Shown piece after piece: positions 45,901 to 59,068 of a stretch of 64,000 bases of DNA. Each line of letters opens with the position of its first letter. Within the stretch, counting starts at the first letter, position 1. A model generated the notes under the pieces. That model was not told where the DNA came from and did no database searches. It was given only the letters and a program-made list of their open reading frames with translations. This DNA comes from Nematostella vectensis (taxonomy: Eukaryota; Cnidaria; Anthozoa; Actiniaria; Edwardsiidae), in assembly GCF_932526225.1 (NCBI RefSeq), contig NC_064040.1:10826856-10890855 (forward strand). The letters are read 5' to 3'. The position numbers were made by a program, and so were the translations under genes.

Positions 45901-48900
45901 ACCAGAGTGATAACCAAGACACAGCTGCCTCAGAAACTCAACAATGGAAATTAATATTAATGCTTCAAAATAAATTGATTCTACAAATATGTGGGCCTTT
46001 GACTGTAAAACTGAAAATAAGAAGAACAAAATATAGGTAGAGATTCCAAATCATAATTACAAAAGTACATATTTCTTTTCTAGCATTTCTGATATTTTCA
46101 ATGAGGGAAGCCAACCAAGCATTACTATGACAAAATAATATTCCCTTAGAAACCAACCTCATTGGGTGTTTATTAGAAGTGGTTAAGAAACACAGTTGTT
46201 GTGGCTAGCATTAGTGACAACATATAAAGAACATTTTTATAGCTTCAAGTGTGTACTAGAAAGAGAAGAAGGATATGAAGTGTGAAATGCAAAATTACTT
46301 AAATAGATAGTGTCCTCAAAAATCTTATTTTCAAGATCAATGAATGAAATATCATAAAGTCAAAATTCTTAAAAGAGAAAAATATATTGTGCTTTAAAAA
46401 GGCAAAACATATATGTAGTAAAACATATATGTTCAAATCTTTTTAAATTTTACATTTATCACACTTTATATGATTATACTAAACTTCATTATCAAGAAAA
46501 CATAAAAAGGCTCAAGGGACAAATTTTTATTATAGAAACCTAAATGTCAACAGTAACTTTGCAAAATGTGAACACATTAGTTCCATTATCTATTACTGAG
46601 AGCAATGGTAATAAAAATCTGTTGAGCAAACTAAATGAGCTTAAATGAGATCCAAATCTACCCTATGATCAAACCCAAAATAATATTTTTTCTAAATAAG
46701 TTATGAATATCAAATAAACATTCACACAAGTCAGTACAACAGACCTAAAAAAAATATTTTTTTATCCTCACCGGTTGCCACTGTGTCCCAGATGGATGTA
46801 CACCAAAGTAGCTTTCCCGTGAGTACAAATGCTGGGCGGTGTCCTTAGCAGTGGCAAGAGCAATGGCGGTCGCATCAGTCGGAGTACCTGAAGTGGCTAT
46901 TTTCTGGCGATAGAGTCCATCCGGCCTGTTGTCGTTTGGTGAGGGGTACTCTTGCATTGGTGACGGCTGGGCCGATTGCTGTCCTTGCATCTGTGCCTTC
47001 TGCTTGGCTAGCTCATTTTGCCTCTCGACTTCAGCTTGGAGCCTGCTTGCAAGCTGCTGACGCTGAAGGTCCTGACCACCAATAACAACACCCTGCCCAT
47101 TGCTTAGCTGATAAACCTGTTGTGCAAACATCTGGGGATAGGGGTACACCCCGAATCTTGGATCCTGCCCTGGATAAACCTGTGCTGCGTACAACTGGGG
47201 TGGGTAAGCTAGGCCGTCATGAAGTACCATGTAAGGGTGTTGTGAGAAACGCTGCTGCTGCTGCTCTACCAATGCATGCTGTTTACGCTGCTCCTGCACA
47301 CGCTCAGCAGCTTGCTTCAGCATGGCCATCGCAGTATGAGGTTTAGGCTCGGCAGCGGCTAACTTATTGGGGGGTCCATCAGAGCCATCTGAGCTACAAC
47401 TATCACTGCTCCTTTCTCTTTTACTCAACTTATTTCCCTGGTCGTGTCCAGGCTCACCAGTGCTGCATGGTGTTGAGCGTCCCGAGTCTGTACCCTCAAT
47501 ATTTAAGCCCCTCTCCTTTGGTGGACGGCCGCGCCCAGGCTTGACCACCATCTTGTTGGTTGATGACTCCATGTGCCCAATAGCTGGGACAACAGTGACA
47601 GCACTGACGGTATTACCAGCAGGCTTTTCGACTGGTGGGGCAGGACTGGCTGTGCGGCTACCATTACTGCTGCCACTACCGCTGGCGGCTTGGTTGGCGG
47701 CATGGTGGTTCTCTAAGTGTCGCCGTAGTGATCTCATGTCACAGTAACTCTTATCACAATCTGCATAACTACACTCATAGGGTTTTTTATCCCGGTGTGT
47801 AACCATGTGGCCGTTGCTGTAGGTAAAAATAAATAAACCTTGTTTAAACCATGATTGTCAATCAGGATAGATTTTTTGCTCCTGAATTACAGCATCGAGC
47901 AAAGTAGCAATCTCTTCCAACTATTTTTAAGCAAATAAAAGAGATGGATTGCAATTTTTTTAATACTATCTCTAAAAGTACATAACAAATTAAAACAAAA
48001 AAGCAAAAATAAACAAATTGTACTGAAAATTTTCAAAAACGATTTAAAAAAATCAATACTGTACTGCAAGTGAATAATTTCTGGTATGAGTCTGATACAT
48101 ATTCCTGTTGGGAAATATGTTGATTCTAAACAAAAAAAAGGATGCTTTAGAAGTTATAAACTAAACAAGTCATAACAAAGAAATGGTGATATGTTTTGAC
48201 TGATGATCATAACTACATTAGAGAAAAGAGAAATTTTAGTTAAGCAACTAATATGTCTTCTTTTAGAAATTTTTGTTAAGCTTCTACAGTAAATAACTTA
48301 AAATTGAAAGATGTTCGGTGACCTCAATATTACAAAGGGATGACAGCTTCTATTGTCAAAACAAAAGCTCTAGTGTCATTAACACTCTTAAGGTGATTAA
48401 CAAATCATAAAATGCTGAATTGCATACAAAACAATTATACTTCCTTAATTTTAAAAGATTCCTCAATAGAAATATTGAAACACAACAACTGGGACAATAA
48501 GTCTTAGCCTAACATGACACTTTTTGCTGTCACTGCTAAACAAGTAAATATTTGCTGTTTTAATTGCTTCTACTAGGGGTTATACATACAGAAAGCATTG
48601 CAAGCAATTCCACTTAGGAAGATTACAGATATGCAGTAAGACTGTAATATGGTATAAATATAACCAACAAGTTGACACTTACAGGTGGTCCTGTCTCTTG
48701 AATCCTTTACTGCAGATGGAACAGACATATCTCCTTTCATCACTGTGTGTAAGCTTATGCTTCGCGAGAGCACTAGACGAACCAAAGATTTTACCACATT
48801 GTTCACATTTGATTTCCGGCCGGGAGCCATAAGGCCTGGGTCTCCCCTTTGCTTTTGCTTGCAGTATTTTCTTATCGCTGGACTCATCCTGGGAAGTTGG

Positions 48901-51491
48901 AGTTGGACTACTGCTTCCACTCTGGTGGCTGGGGGAAGCAGTTGACCTTAGCTCTTCAGAAGATGTTGGAGATAGGACTGCATTTGTATGCATGGAGCTA
49001 GTGTATGACTTTGCAGCATCTAGAAAAGGAACAAAACGAATGTATTAATACAATGTATGGGGAAGAGCACAGTTCAACTCTACTAGCTTTGGATCAATTT
49101 CAGACCTCAAGAAACCCTCTGTAGTCACCCTATCAAGGTCACTCAGAGATGGACCTTGGCTTGAATTATCTAGGTTTATGTCTGGCTCATCGCCATGTGT
49201 GTTATTTGAAACATGTTTTCACAGGAACCTCAAAATGTTGCATAATTTGGGTAGTTCAGAATGTAATATCATGGTGACCTAGACAATTCTAGAATAAGTG
49301 AACTCTGATTACTACATGGACCCAGATTTGATGTGACATTATCTGGAACCTTCAAGCAGCACACAAAAACATTAGCATGCCAGACACCCCTGCTTGCTTG
49401 GCCATGTTTCTACAAAATAATATTACTTGCAAATTTAATGACTCCAGAGCTTGAGGTAAAAAACTTTACAAAGCAAACCCAATACCTAAGCCAGAACTCA
49501 AGGGATATTAAGAGTACAGAATGTGATTAACATATCCAAGTCATAACATTAAAACATATTAAAAAATATTTAGTTGTTCGCCTGGCTATGATAGAAGGAA
49601 GAAAAAAAGTCTTGTACATCACTGTAATAGCACAAAACCTAAAGCATACCATAACAAAACTCCACTGTCAAAAAATAAGAAATCATGCATATAATTACAG
49701 GACAAAGCAGCTCACACATGCTAAAAACCAAGCTGCAAATTACACAAGAACTCTGCATATCTATTTAGCAAATCCAAATGGATATAGACTAAATCTAATT
49801 CTTGGACATACCTTGTTTTACCTTCAGTACTGTACTATTTTGAGCATTGCATGCTAGCATGGCTAAGTCTGGCTAGATTTTTCAATAGCCATGCAAAGTC
49901 TGGTAATCTAGAAACGTTCCATCACACAAACAAATTCTGCACTGAAAACTTGCCAATTTCTGCAGCTCTGGATTCTACAATCCTCACAATGTTTGGAATT
50001 TTATGAACTATGATGCGATGGTGCTGCTTTTTTAGGCATTACTGTGTTAGTTGCGTAGTTGAGCACTAGGCAACAGATCATTGTGCATGTTAGAACTGAT
50101 AAATAACACGCTTGAATGCATAGGGAGCACAGCTGGTGAGAACAAAGGGCTTGTGACATCACATGTGAGGAATGACAGTTCAGACAGATCAAGGTATGCT
50201 GATACTCACTCTGTGTGCTTTCTTTGCTGTGGTGTGGCTGCTGTTGCTCACTTGTGGAGACGGTGGTTCCTGCTGAAGGCCGCTGGGTCTGTAGTCTCGC
50301 CTGATTCTCAGCTTGCATTTTATTGAAAGCCTGTATACTTGTGAAATTGTCATAACGGCTTGGATCTGTTGCGCCCATGGGAATGGCTGAATAATACACC
50401 CCCCCATTACCATCCATGGAGACCTGGACAGGGCCAATTCCAGGGATTACTGCGAACCCCTGTTGCACTAGACCCTGGCGATCCACGTACTGGATGCCAG
50501 TGTTTACGGGTTGAGCATGTCTGGGAAGGGCGTTATACACTGATTCAGCTGAATCACCGGGGCTACTGGCCACAGGGACTTGCTGCTCAGGTCGACTGGA
50601 GGCATAGTCGCCCCGCTGACTAGGTTGTCTCCCATCTCCAGCAAAGTGCATGCGCATCAAATGCTCTCTTAGTAAATGAGCAGGCATTCCAGCTAAAGCT
50701 TGAGCTCCTACCATACCGCCTGCTTGAGAAAGTGTCATAATGTTTGGGTAGTGCATGTGATATGCTTGAGGTACAGCATGCTGATCTTGAGGTTTCTGAC
50801 TATCAGTTTCCGGTGCTTTACGAGACCTGTCAGTATCGCTTTCATAGCCGTCTCCATCTCTCGACACCATAGATTTACCACTCGCTTCGTCACGATGATA
50901 ATAATAGACACCGCCGCGCGAGCGGTCCACATTACTTCTCGCCGCACCGCCATCATCCCGCGAAATGTTTTCGTTGCACTGCAAGCTCATATAGTCCTCG
51001 CGATCAAGCGATATTTTTCCGCGAGTGGACTCCTCTTCTTTTGCATCGTGAGCGTGTTTAATAACTGAATCACTTCTGTCATTTCTCTCGCTAAACTCAC
51101 AAGTCGGAACCTCTGCCGCGTTCGTATTTTCGTTGGGCTGAGTCTCGTATTCACCCCATCTCCTCCAGCGAGCGCGAGGTGGAAGGGAGCCGTAACTATT
51201 TCGATCATCTTCACTTCGTGGTATTGATTCCTCCTCGCGTTTCTCTTTCCCTTCGGATTCAAAGTCTTTTCTATTAACCCTCGTAGCTTGAGCGATCTCT
51301 TCCTCATTCATTATCAAGTGGTCTTCAATGTTAGCAGTTTCTGCGAGTCGTGATGGTGGTACAATTGGTTCAATTCTCTTTTTCGCCAATTGCAGGTTTT
51401 CGTCCGCTGTCTCGATGCCGTAGAGAGATGGAGCAGGCTCCTCATCTCTTTCTGTGTCAGGACTCGCACAAGGGACGTTTTCATAAGACAT
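39971..51491 (-). CDS. TRERF1/ZNF541/MIDEAS-like C2H2 and ELM2-SANT co-repressor scaffold
   Basis: Fourteen coding exons: 50210-51491, 48683-49019, 46772-47816, 43744-44284, 43462-43501, 43310-43359, 43119-43208, 42777-42880, 42232-42307, 41864-41952, 41509-41703, 40666-40718, 40298-40462, 39971-40064. They sum to 4161 bp (1386 residues) in one frame with GT-AG junctions. A long disordered Gln/Ser-rich N-terminus is followed by C2H2 fingers (CEQCGKIF; CSICSKGF; CSYADCDKSYC, the last with HLENHH), more disorder, ELM2 (starts near PKINIGPQFQASIPDV), SANT (KWASKERQTFRNSFRLKGKD, then VGDCVEFYYLWK), and two C-terminal fingers (CDFPDCSAKFVSRQALNGH; CKVCGRIFHKIKSRSAHMKTH). In vertebrates such proteins scaffold HDAC1/2 and DNTTIP1 in the MiDAC deacetylase complex; ELM2-SANT binds the deacetylase. 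A non-coding 5' exon probably lies right of 51580, where a splice acceptor-like site is seen. Confident on architecture; the three vertebrate paralogues cannot be told apart here. Confidence 0.9.
40128..40265. repeat. MITE-like fragment in the last intron of the ELM2-SANT gene
   Basis: Starts 'gctgcactgtcaccagttgacttcc' and continues with 'gacaaaagaatctatta(c)aatccg' and 'gctctaaattatcggtc', matching the left half of the complete element at 61820-62065. The right terminal repeat is absent. Confidence 0.6.
44285..46771. other. Large AT-rich intron of the ELM2-SANT gene
   Basis: About 2.5 kb between coding exons 43744-44284 and 46772-47816. Contains an A22 run (44366-44384 area) and many short AT repeats. 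Small ORFs here (45762-46040 +, 45448-45636 -) have no support. Confidence 0.7.
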
Positions 51492-54400
51492 TTTTCAACC
51501 CACTGTTCTCTCAACAATTTGTTCAAGATGATTTTGCCGCGTGGCCGATTCGTTTCAGTTGAATGATTGATCTCCCAAACTGTAAATACAAACAAGTTCA
51601 ATTAGTCACTGCAACGATATCAGCTTGCTATTTGCAAGATAAATAACCCTAACCTACAACCCAACAGCTTGTGTTATATTGGATATGGATTGTCCGAGTG
51701 AAGATCGATGAGTGATTTGGAAAGCAGCGACTATTTGTTTTTTCGCTTTTTCACGGTGTACCAGTAGCGTGCAAAAGCATGTTGTAGATTACACAGGTCA
51801 AAACACCAGGAATTCTCAATTCCCGAAATGCTTGCGAATCTGTTCCGATTCTTTTTAAAATGAAATAGCCTTGAACATTGCAGTCGACTGTGTTTAAAAT
51901 CAATGAAAATTTTACCTTTCAGGTATAAAAAATAAAACAGACTGTATTTTAAAGCGAAGGGTCAAGAGATGAATCGGTAGAAATAAATAATTTCCAAAAA
52001 TCCTAAAAGCAAACTTTTAAATCCTACGGCAGACTTCTTTAGAAATAATTCATGGATGTGTTAGTTCACAAAGAGCTTACTGGACCAAAACAATCCAAAA
52101 CCTCGAGTGTCTGACGTCTTTTTCTATATTCGCACCACAAAAGCCCAGCAGGAAAAAAGCGTCCAAAAAGTGAAACGAGAGAATAAGAACAGCCATCAAT
52201 AAATTTGTCTATGTCTAAATCATCTTGTATGAGTCGATGTGTTTTCCAATACAACACGCATAATTTATACAGAGTAGGAAATTATTTGTCGGCTACAGTG
52301 ACCGAAAGCGGAAGGCTTGAAATGCTGACTGGGAGAGCTACGGCGTGCAACGATGCAAATTGTACGAGGTTCGGCAGCGCCTTTCATTCAGTCTTTGTGT
52401 GTTCGCCTGGACCTCGAAAGCACACGAATTTCACAACCATATTCCCCTGCAACGACCATAACATCATACCAAGCGCGTATATGCGGCTAGGATAGCCGAA
52501 GGTGCCAGAAAACAGTGGAGTTCGCTCTTCTGGGGAGCAAATCATGACGACATCAAGTGTAGTGTGAGACCGTTTCCACGCGCTCAAGAATGGAGCATGA
52601 AATTTACCTTTCGTTTCTCGTTATCATTCACCGGTTTCCAAAAACACTTGGATAGACTTTAGATGCATTCCACAATAGATGTTATTCCGACTCAAGCGTA
52701 TTTTGCTGCGTTATAGGTTCAAATCGAGGAGTAGCGACTTTGTTGTGCGAATTTCAGCTTTTCCTACGTTTATCTGACCGGGGCCTACAAACTCGTCTAT
52801 TCATGCTTACGTCATATACTTCCCTTGATATTACAATGACAAGCCCGCCCACGAACCAATCACAGGCCACAGCTGTTCCCAGGGGAATAGATTCGCATTC
52901 ACTGGTAATTCGTGCAAACATAAACAAATAAGAGACCGACCTGGGAAAGATCCCCTCCAGAACCCTTCTGCGATTTCAGGAAGCCACTATTGACTTCCTG
53001 TGCGAAACCTGAGATCTAGCTTTGCGTATACCTCGATGTGCAAATGCAAGACCTAATTAACGCATTGCAAATGCAAAAATTATACAACTTCCTGTTTGAA
53101 GTTATTTAAAGCATTCATGAACTCAAATGTTCCTGTCAACCGTCTGTTAATTAGAAGCACGCTATTTCGTGAAACTTCTTTCCCTTGTATTTTATCCAGT
53201 ACAAGTGGAGGCTCTGCATTTCGCAGACTAGCGCGCTTTGTACCCCGGAAATTTGCGAGGAGTATTGTTTCCGTTCATGGGTATTTCTATTTGTCGAGTC
53301 AAACTACGTCACAACGGGCTAAGTAAAACCCCCGCATGAAAGCTTTAGTGTTCAAATTGTTTCTCCTATAAATATATAGGAAAGTCAACTGAATCACATA
53401 CACAATACCGAACTGCGAAGAATATTGCAAGTCAGGTTTCTTTACGCTTCATTGGTTTCGCATCGTTCAGCATTTTATTTATTTAAATTTGCCAAAACCA
53501 CTAAAAATGTCGATCAAACTAATTCTTAATCCTATTTATCGTAAACATGCGAGTTTCATATGTTTCAGCTCTTGAAACATAACCGTATCTGCAATTTTCC
53601 CGGCTTGTTTTTGATCGTTTTCAGTGGGCGGACAATAGATCCGGGGCTTTATTTGTGAACAGTGGCACGCGCTCATCGCCTTCGTTTGTTTTTACATTTA
53701 GCATAATGAATTTTAATGAGGCTATTAACGACCATCGCCGAAAGCACGTTTATAACCTTTGTGCGTTGCCTTGGATATGCCATACGATCATTACGTAGAG
53801 GTGGAAAAATTGAAGAAGAGACAAACCGTTGCTTTCGAGAGGTCACTACACCGGCACGTACGAAGAAAGATTCCGATCGCGCTTTCTCGCTTCAATTTTT
53901 TTAATGTGAAAGAATTATTTATTTACCTAGACTCTCCATTAAATAAAACTCTCAACTATACACCCATTTACAGGTGGCACGTATTAAGGCATCCAAAATA
54001 GCTCTCTATGATGCGGAAGAATTTGCAAAGAAATATTGGTTTTATTTTTGAGCTGTGAGCTCTGCGAATTTTTGCTAAACAAAAGATGGCTTGTTGAATG
54101 GGTTAAACGAAGCGCAACGGAGCTAAATGTCCATAGCGCCGCGGCAGCTGCTAACAGGCGCGTGCACATAATCGCTCATTCAACATCCAGCATGGCTACA
54201 AACAAGCGGAAACGGCCGGCTTGGAATTAATGAGCTCCTGAATGAATTAGCAATTTTTACGTCGTGCTCGAAAAACAGGACCAGACGTGGTTTGCATCCG
54301 GAAACACGCGCTCCTTGTTAAGTATATATGGAATCCTTTTTCGAGGTCGCGTGGTCAAGATCGGGCGTATCCTAGAAGAACGCATGATATCCAAGCTCTA

Positions 54401-57400
54401 GCAAACTCAATACCATGCGAATCTCAGGACCTGGCATGCCCTTTTAGGCTCGTTAAGGTAGCTTTTAGCAGTGAATTTATACTTCAGGCGCACATTCCCC
54501 CAACCCGGTTTGCTCAATGTCCATGCGCAGTGCAGCGGCGGTTAGCAAACTCGTGCGATATGCAAACGAGGTGATTCGGAGAGCACTATGATTACTGGAT
54601 TCTTTGTGTTCCGGTTGTTCTGATAATAATACAAGTTCACCTGTACCTTTATGTTGTTAATCCCCCATGGACAATTGAGAATGTCTGTTGGAATTCATCC
54701 AGGGGTGATCAATTATGCAACAAAAAGTAGTTTGCGGTGGGCTATGCAACCGCAAAGATAGTCGTGACTTTGTCTTGAAATGTTATCTGCAGAGTAAATT
54801 GAATATGAATCATTGAATATGAATCAATTGCCCTTTCCTTTCATGCCGGGCTAGAACTAACCAAAGCTGCTATTTTAGATTCAATATCTAAATGTCTTTG
54901 CCTACTAACTTCCATGGGGTATCACTTTTTGCAATTTTGGAAATCTTGGCCTGAAGCAACATAGAACTGTGCAAATAAACCTGCAATGTATTTATTTGTT
55001 TATACCCCAGGTCAGAAAGCACATATTCGGAGGCCTTTTGGAATACAGGCGGGCAATCGACTATTTATGCCGCTTTTTATATGATACGCGATAAATTATC
55101 ATCTTAATTCTATCACGTTACGTTGGTTATTTCGGCGGTTCTCCTGGCGCGAAGATCGCAGTGTCCTTTCAATAGGCCAGGTGAAGCGCATGCGCGGTCG
55201 TGATCGAGTCTCGTGTACATTTGCTCAGCATGGGATCCCGCCTTCCTGCCCTAATCTCGCGGTTCGCGGGCTGCATATTTACTTTGTCTTTTGAGTTACC
55301 TTGAGTGGTAATTGCCGATCAAATGCTACATCATTCTTTTCCAGTCTTAAAAGTCATACGGGTTTTCACAATCTATTGGATTTTTTTTGCTAATGTATAA
55401 GAAGTTCTATCCCAACAAAGCGCTCTGTGCGCTATCATAGATATTTTTTTTTTTGTTTGAACGTGCAGGTCTGGACATCTTGTTCTGGTCTGCGACCTAG
55501 CTTGGACTGAGGCTAACTTTTGATCATTTCTCCGCAAAACACCGAGTAAAGGTTACATGCAGGCTTTATGTTGATTATGTAGACAATATGAAATGTAACT
55601 GCATGATATGAATATAAAAACTCAATCAAACGAGAACCCAAAAGTCTGCCTGCCAGCGCATTGTCCGGGATCGTCCCTAAAACGTGCTCTCCTATGCAAC
55701 GCCTAAGACAGATATTAAAAACGGTAGAAAGATGGTACGATGATGAATCATTTCTCTCGGATACTAGCTGAAGCAAAACGCTGTCCGGGGAAGCAATCAC
55801 ATTTAGGTTTTCTTCGCTATTTACATACTGATCAAATAGACATGCAAAAGTATTATTTTTTTGCGTAGAAACATTATCATTTTGCGTAGAAACAAACATT
55901 CAAATTACTGTGCAGACAAATGTTTACTGTATTTTTTTGTCTTGTATACGGTGCATTTTGCCAAAAATGACTCGTCACGAATTGAAAACGGTTATTTCGT
56001 CGGGGGATATAACGCTCTGAGGAATCATAGACCTGGTCTGATATACCAGCCATGACTGCCGCCTTCCCCTGCAATGCTATAAACCCAAACACTTTATTAC
56101 CTTGATAAAGCTAAGAAGACTACCATAGAGCAGGTTTCTTTCACAATTTTACCTTTCCATTTCGCGCGGTCCAGTTTGCGTTGGAAGTTTTGTTATCTTT
56201 TGCAGGTCAACAGCGTTTGACTTCAAAAATCATGAATAATTAAAGTAGGAGCAGAGATCGCTTAGTCAACTGCTGAAACATAGTACACCCGCTGCAAAGA
56301 GCAGGTCTCGCAAATCGCCCGACAAAAGCCTTGACCCGCTCAAATATGATGTTACAACAAAACACTGCGTGGAAATATCATTTGATCGAGTGCGTTATTG
56401 CGTTTGGAGCAGAACTCGTTAGTAAGAAAAGATTGGCTATTGGTGTGGTTAACAAGAACGCATTTAAATGAACTGTATCCCAAGCTAATTTAGCAGGTCG
56501 AGCATAATTGTAGCACCAGAATTCTCTCAAATATCTGGTACTTTTTTGTCTTTTTTGACAAATGATCACCAAGTTAATAACCAGTTAACAAAATCCGCTA
56601 ATAAACATACTTGCTGCTATGCCTCTAAATACAAATGAAAAGAAAACCAGGAGCGATCTCCTGGGAGATTTCTAAGTAGAATGAGCGCCAATTAAAATCA
56701 TTTAAAATTCGCGCAAAAATCGCAATGGACGATAAAGAACAATAAATGCACCTTGCAACCCTATACAACTGACATTCTAAGATAAACTTAAATCAGAAAT
56801 GTATGATGGCATGCGGGCTATGTCTTAAAGTATTAAGTTAGGCGCGTTATCAATGGCACATAGAATTTGTCCTGGAGAAAAGCGTACAACAAGGCGTTAC
56901 CTGCTCAGCTTAGATAATGGATTGGGCTGCACCGGGATTCTGTCGCCAAAGAATACCGAGTCTTGGGTGGTGATACTGCAGTCAGTGTTTTTAAAGCATT
57001 GGTTGCCAGCCAGGGAAGCAGCAATCGAATGCCTGATAAATCACAGCACGACGGAAAGGACAAGAGATAACGCGATTTGCAAATCTGTCTCAATAATTCA
57101 TGAAGTCCTAAGGATGTAAGGTTAATCTGAAATCGCTAAGAAGTTGCATGTCTTTTTTTTTTTGCACAGTAAAATAGTTGCGGAAAAATCTTGGAATGCT
57201 CGTAACGGATCTAGCAGATCGAGTCCATCACGTCTTACACCAGGTACCCGCGCACGGAACATGTTTAACTATGAACTTGTAGAACACAGACACGTGGGGT
57301 TAGGAGCGAAAGGTAGAGCTAAATTCCCCTTTCAGTCAGACGCGATAGTCTTCCGCGTTGACGATTTGGGTGCGAGAGCAAATTATAAGCTTTATTGCAC

Positions 57401-58040
57401 CTTTAACAAAACGTCACCAGAAATAACGTGCACCAAATAAAATAGCGCTTTTCTTGCAGCTCGCCACGCAACCCTGAGTTTTACGCTTCTACGCAAATAT
57501 AACAGCAATCCTTCCGCCTACACACCTCCTCCAATTCCAGGACAGATATAAATAAACAGAAGTACATATGTCTGTTATTACCTTGTTTAAGATTTGTTGC
57601 GGTTTCTCGAAGTCCTTTCCTGTAATCATCTGAAAAGTGTGGTCTCCGTTTCCAGTGACATTCTTGTGTGTTATCGTAGAGGCCACAGTTTGGCGTTATT
57701 TATAATTCATGTTTTCAAAGCATTATCAGTACGGTATATACATCATCCAGGGTCTGCTTCGAGTTTGCTCAGACGGGCGCACTGGTTTCGAAACAGCGCT
57801 CATCAAGTGCGGATGTATTTGAATCTTTCAACTTCCTGTTTAAACGAGAATGTTTCGCTCCTACGTCACCTCTATAAAACTAAGAAGATAAAAAAGCACA
57901 ATGGTTCAAGCCGCTAAGGATTGTTTATTTGCTCCAAAGTCTACCACCGCATAGCAGAATTCCTCAGATGCAGCTACATTGTTCAATGGACGAAATGTGT
58001 GATTTTTTTTATTTTTTTATATCGTAAAGAAAAGTCGATT
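51492..58040. other. Intergenic/5' region, no recognisable gene
   Basis: 6.5 kb upstream of the ELM2-SANT start codon. Splice-like strings (acceptor near 51579; donor-like sites near 52076 and 52607 on the minus strand) suggest a non-coding 5' exon of that gene. A CCAAT motif sits at 52855-52859. The ORFs at 52205-52495, 55513-55899 and 57144-57440 lack domains. A minus-strand stretch near 57590-57690 is open in two frames and ends at a donor-like 'gtaata'; it might be an exon but was not assigned. Confidence 0.45.
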
Positions 58041-58044
58041 CAAT

Positions 58045-58326
58045 TTACTTAAACCTCCCCGCAACGACTAAGGTAGTCTTCTTTATGTGTGTTGAAGGTC
58101 GAGCGTAGATCAGGGACTCCAGTACAAAAGTGCCACCATGACGTGCGCGATAGCGACCTGCAGAGTGAGCAGGTCGGTTGCACAATGTGCACGGCCAAGC
58201 ATGACCGGTCTGCACAAAATACATTCGCCCCAGACTCTGCGCACTAAGGCCTGTAAACACACACACTTTCATCAATATCTCGGGGACACAAGGTGTTAAT
58301 GAAACCAGCAAGCACTTGCTGTCCAT
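58045..58326 (-). CDS. Doubtful short ORF next to an X-box
   Basis: 93 codons from ATG 58326 (MDSKCLLVSL), cysteine- and arginine-rich, no family recognised. A donor-like 'gcaggtcgc' at about 58155-58163 could end a first exon. It is listed because an RFX-type X-box lies only 34 bp upstream, which would suit the promoter of a ciliary gene. It may equally be chance or 5' UTR. Confidence 0.22.
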   Translation of the reverse strand: MDSKCLLVSLTPCVPEILMKVCVFTGLSAQSLGRMYFVQTGHAWPCTLCNRPAHSAGRYRARHGGTFVLESLIYARPSTHIKKTTLVVAGRFK

Positions 58327-58359
58327 CTACAGCATTTGCTAAAATACAAACGAAACTAT

Positions 58360-58373
58360 GTTACCATGGCAAC
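58360..58373. promoter_or_regulatory. RFX X-box (perfect palindrome) with a second half-conserved copy
   Basis: 'gttaccatggcaac' fits the RFX consensus GTNRCC-(0-3)-RGYAAC. A related 'ggtgccatggcaac' lies at 58538-58551. RFX factors drive cilium genes in animals. Direction is not fixed because the site is palindromic; possible targets are the short minus-strand ORF at 58326 or the ketohexokinase 0.7 kb to the right. Confidence 0.5.
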
Positions 58374-59068
58374 GGTTCTCACGGTCACGTGACGCTGGAC
58401 GCAATTTAAAGATGATGTGGGGAATTTCATGACGCTTTTAAATATACCATTTAAGGCTTTCTCTATTGTCTTTGTGTATTCCCAATTTTTGCTTGAACTC
58501 AAAAAATGTAAATTGAGCCTTAAGCCTCCTTAAATTGGGTGCCATGGCAACATACTATGAAATAATCTTCGGACCGACATCAATGTTGTAGCTGCCAAGT
58601 TTGGTGATCATAGCAATTTTTGTTTGGGAGATATTAGCAAAATCAGATTTTGTCCGCGTATAAGCCACACCAAGTCTCAAGTCAGGCCTGAATACACCTG
58701 AGCAAGAAAGCGCAAGCATCGTACCCTCTGTGACCCAGCAAAAACATATCTCTTTGTCGCTTTTTAGAGGGTCTTGAGACCTATGCACCCCCCCCCCCCC
58801 CCCCACCCCTTCCAGCAGAAACATATCCTAGACTAACCCATCCTCCGTTCAGTTCGTACCCTCGGCGCGATCAAGAAAATACATACCTTTTCCTAGAAGG
58901 TCTTTTTAAGATCTATCAACCCACCCTCACTTTTATAAGCGGTGGACAAGGGGAGCAGCTTCGTTTCCCTTTCGTTCGCAGAACTCCGATATCAGTTTGA
59001 ATAAAATACATTTCCGGGATACCTGTGTTTATAATTTTTGCAAGTGGGGTTTCCTGTGTATTTTCAAA

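Noticed and set aside
57144-57440. 98-codon ORF (+) with basic N-terminal half
   Set aside because: No domain, signal or splice support; left unassigned.
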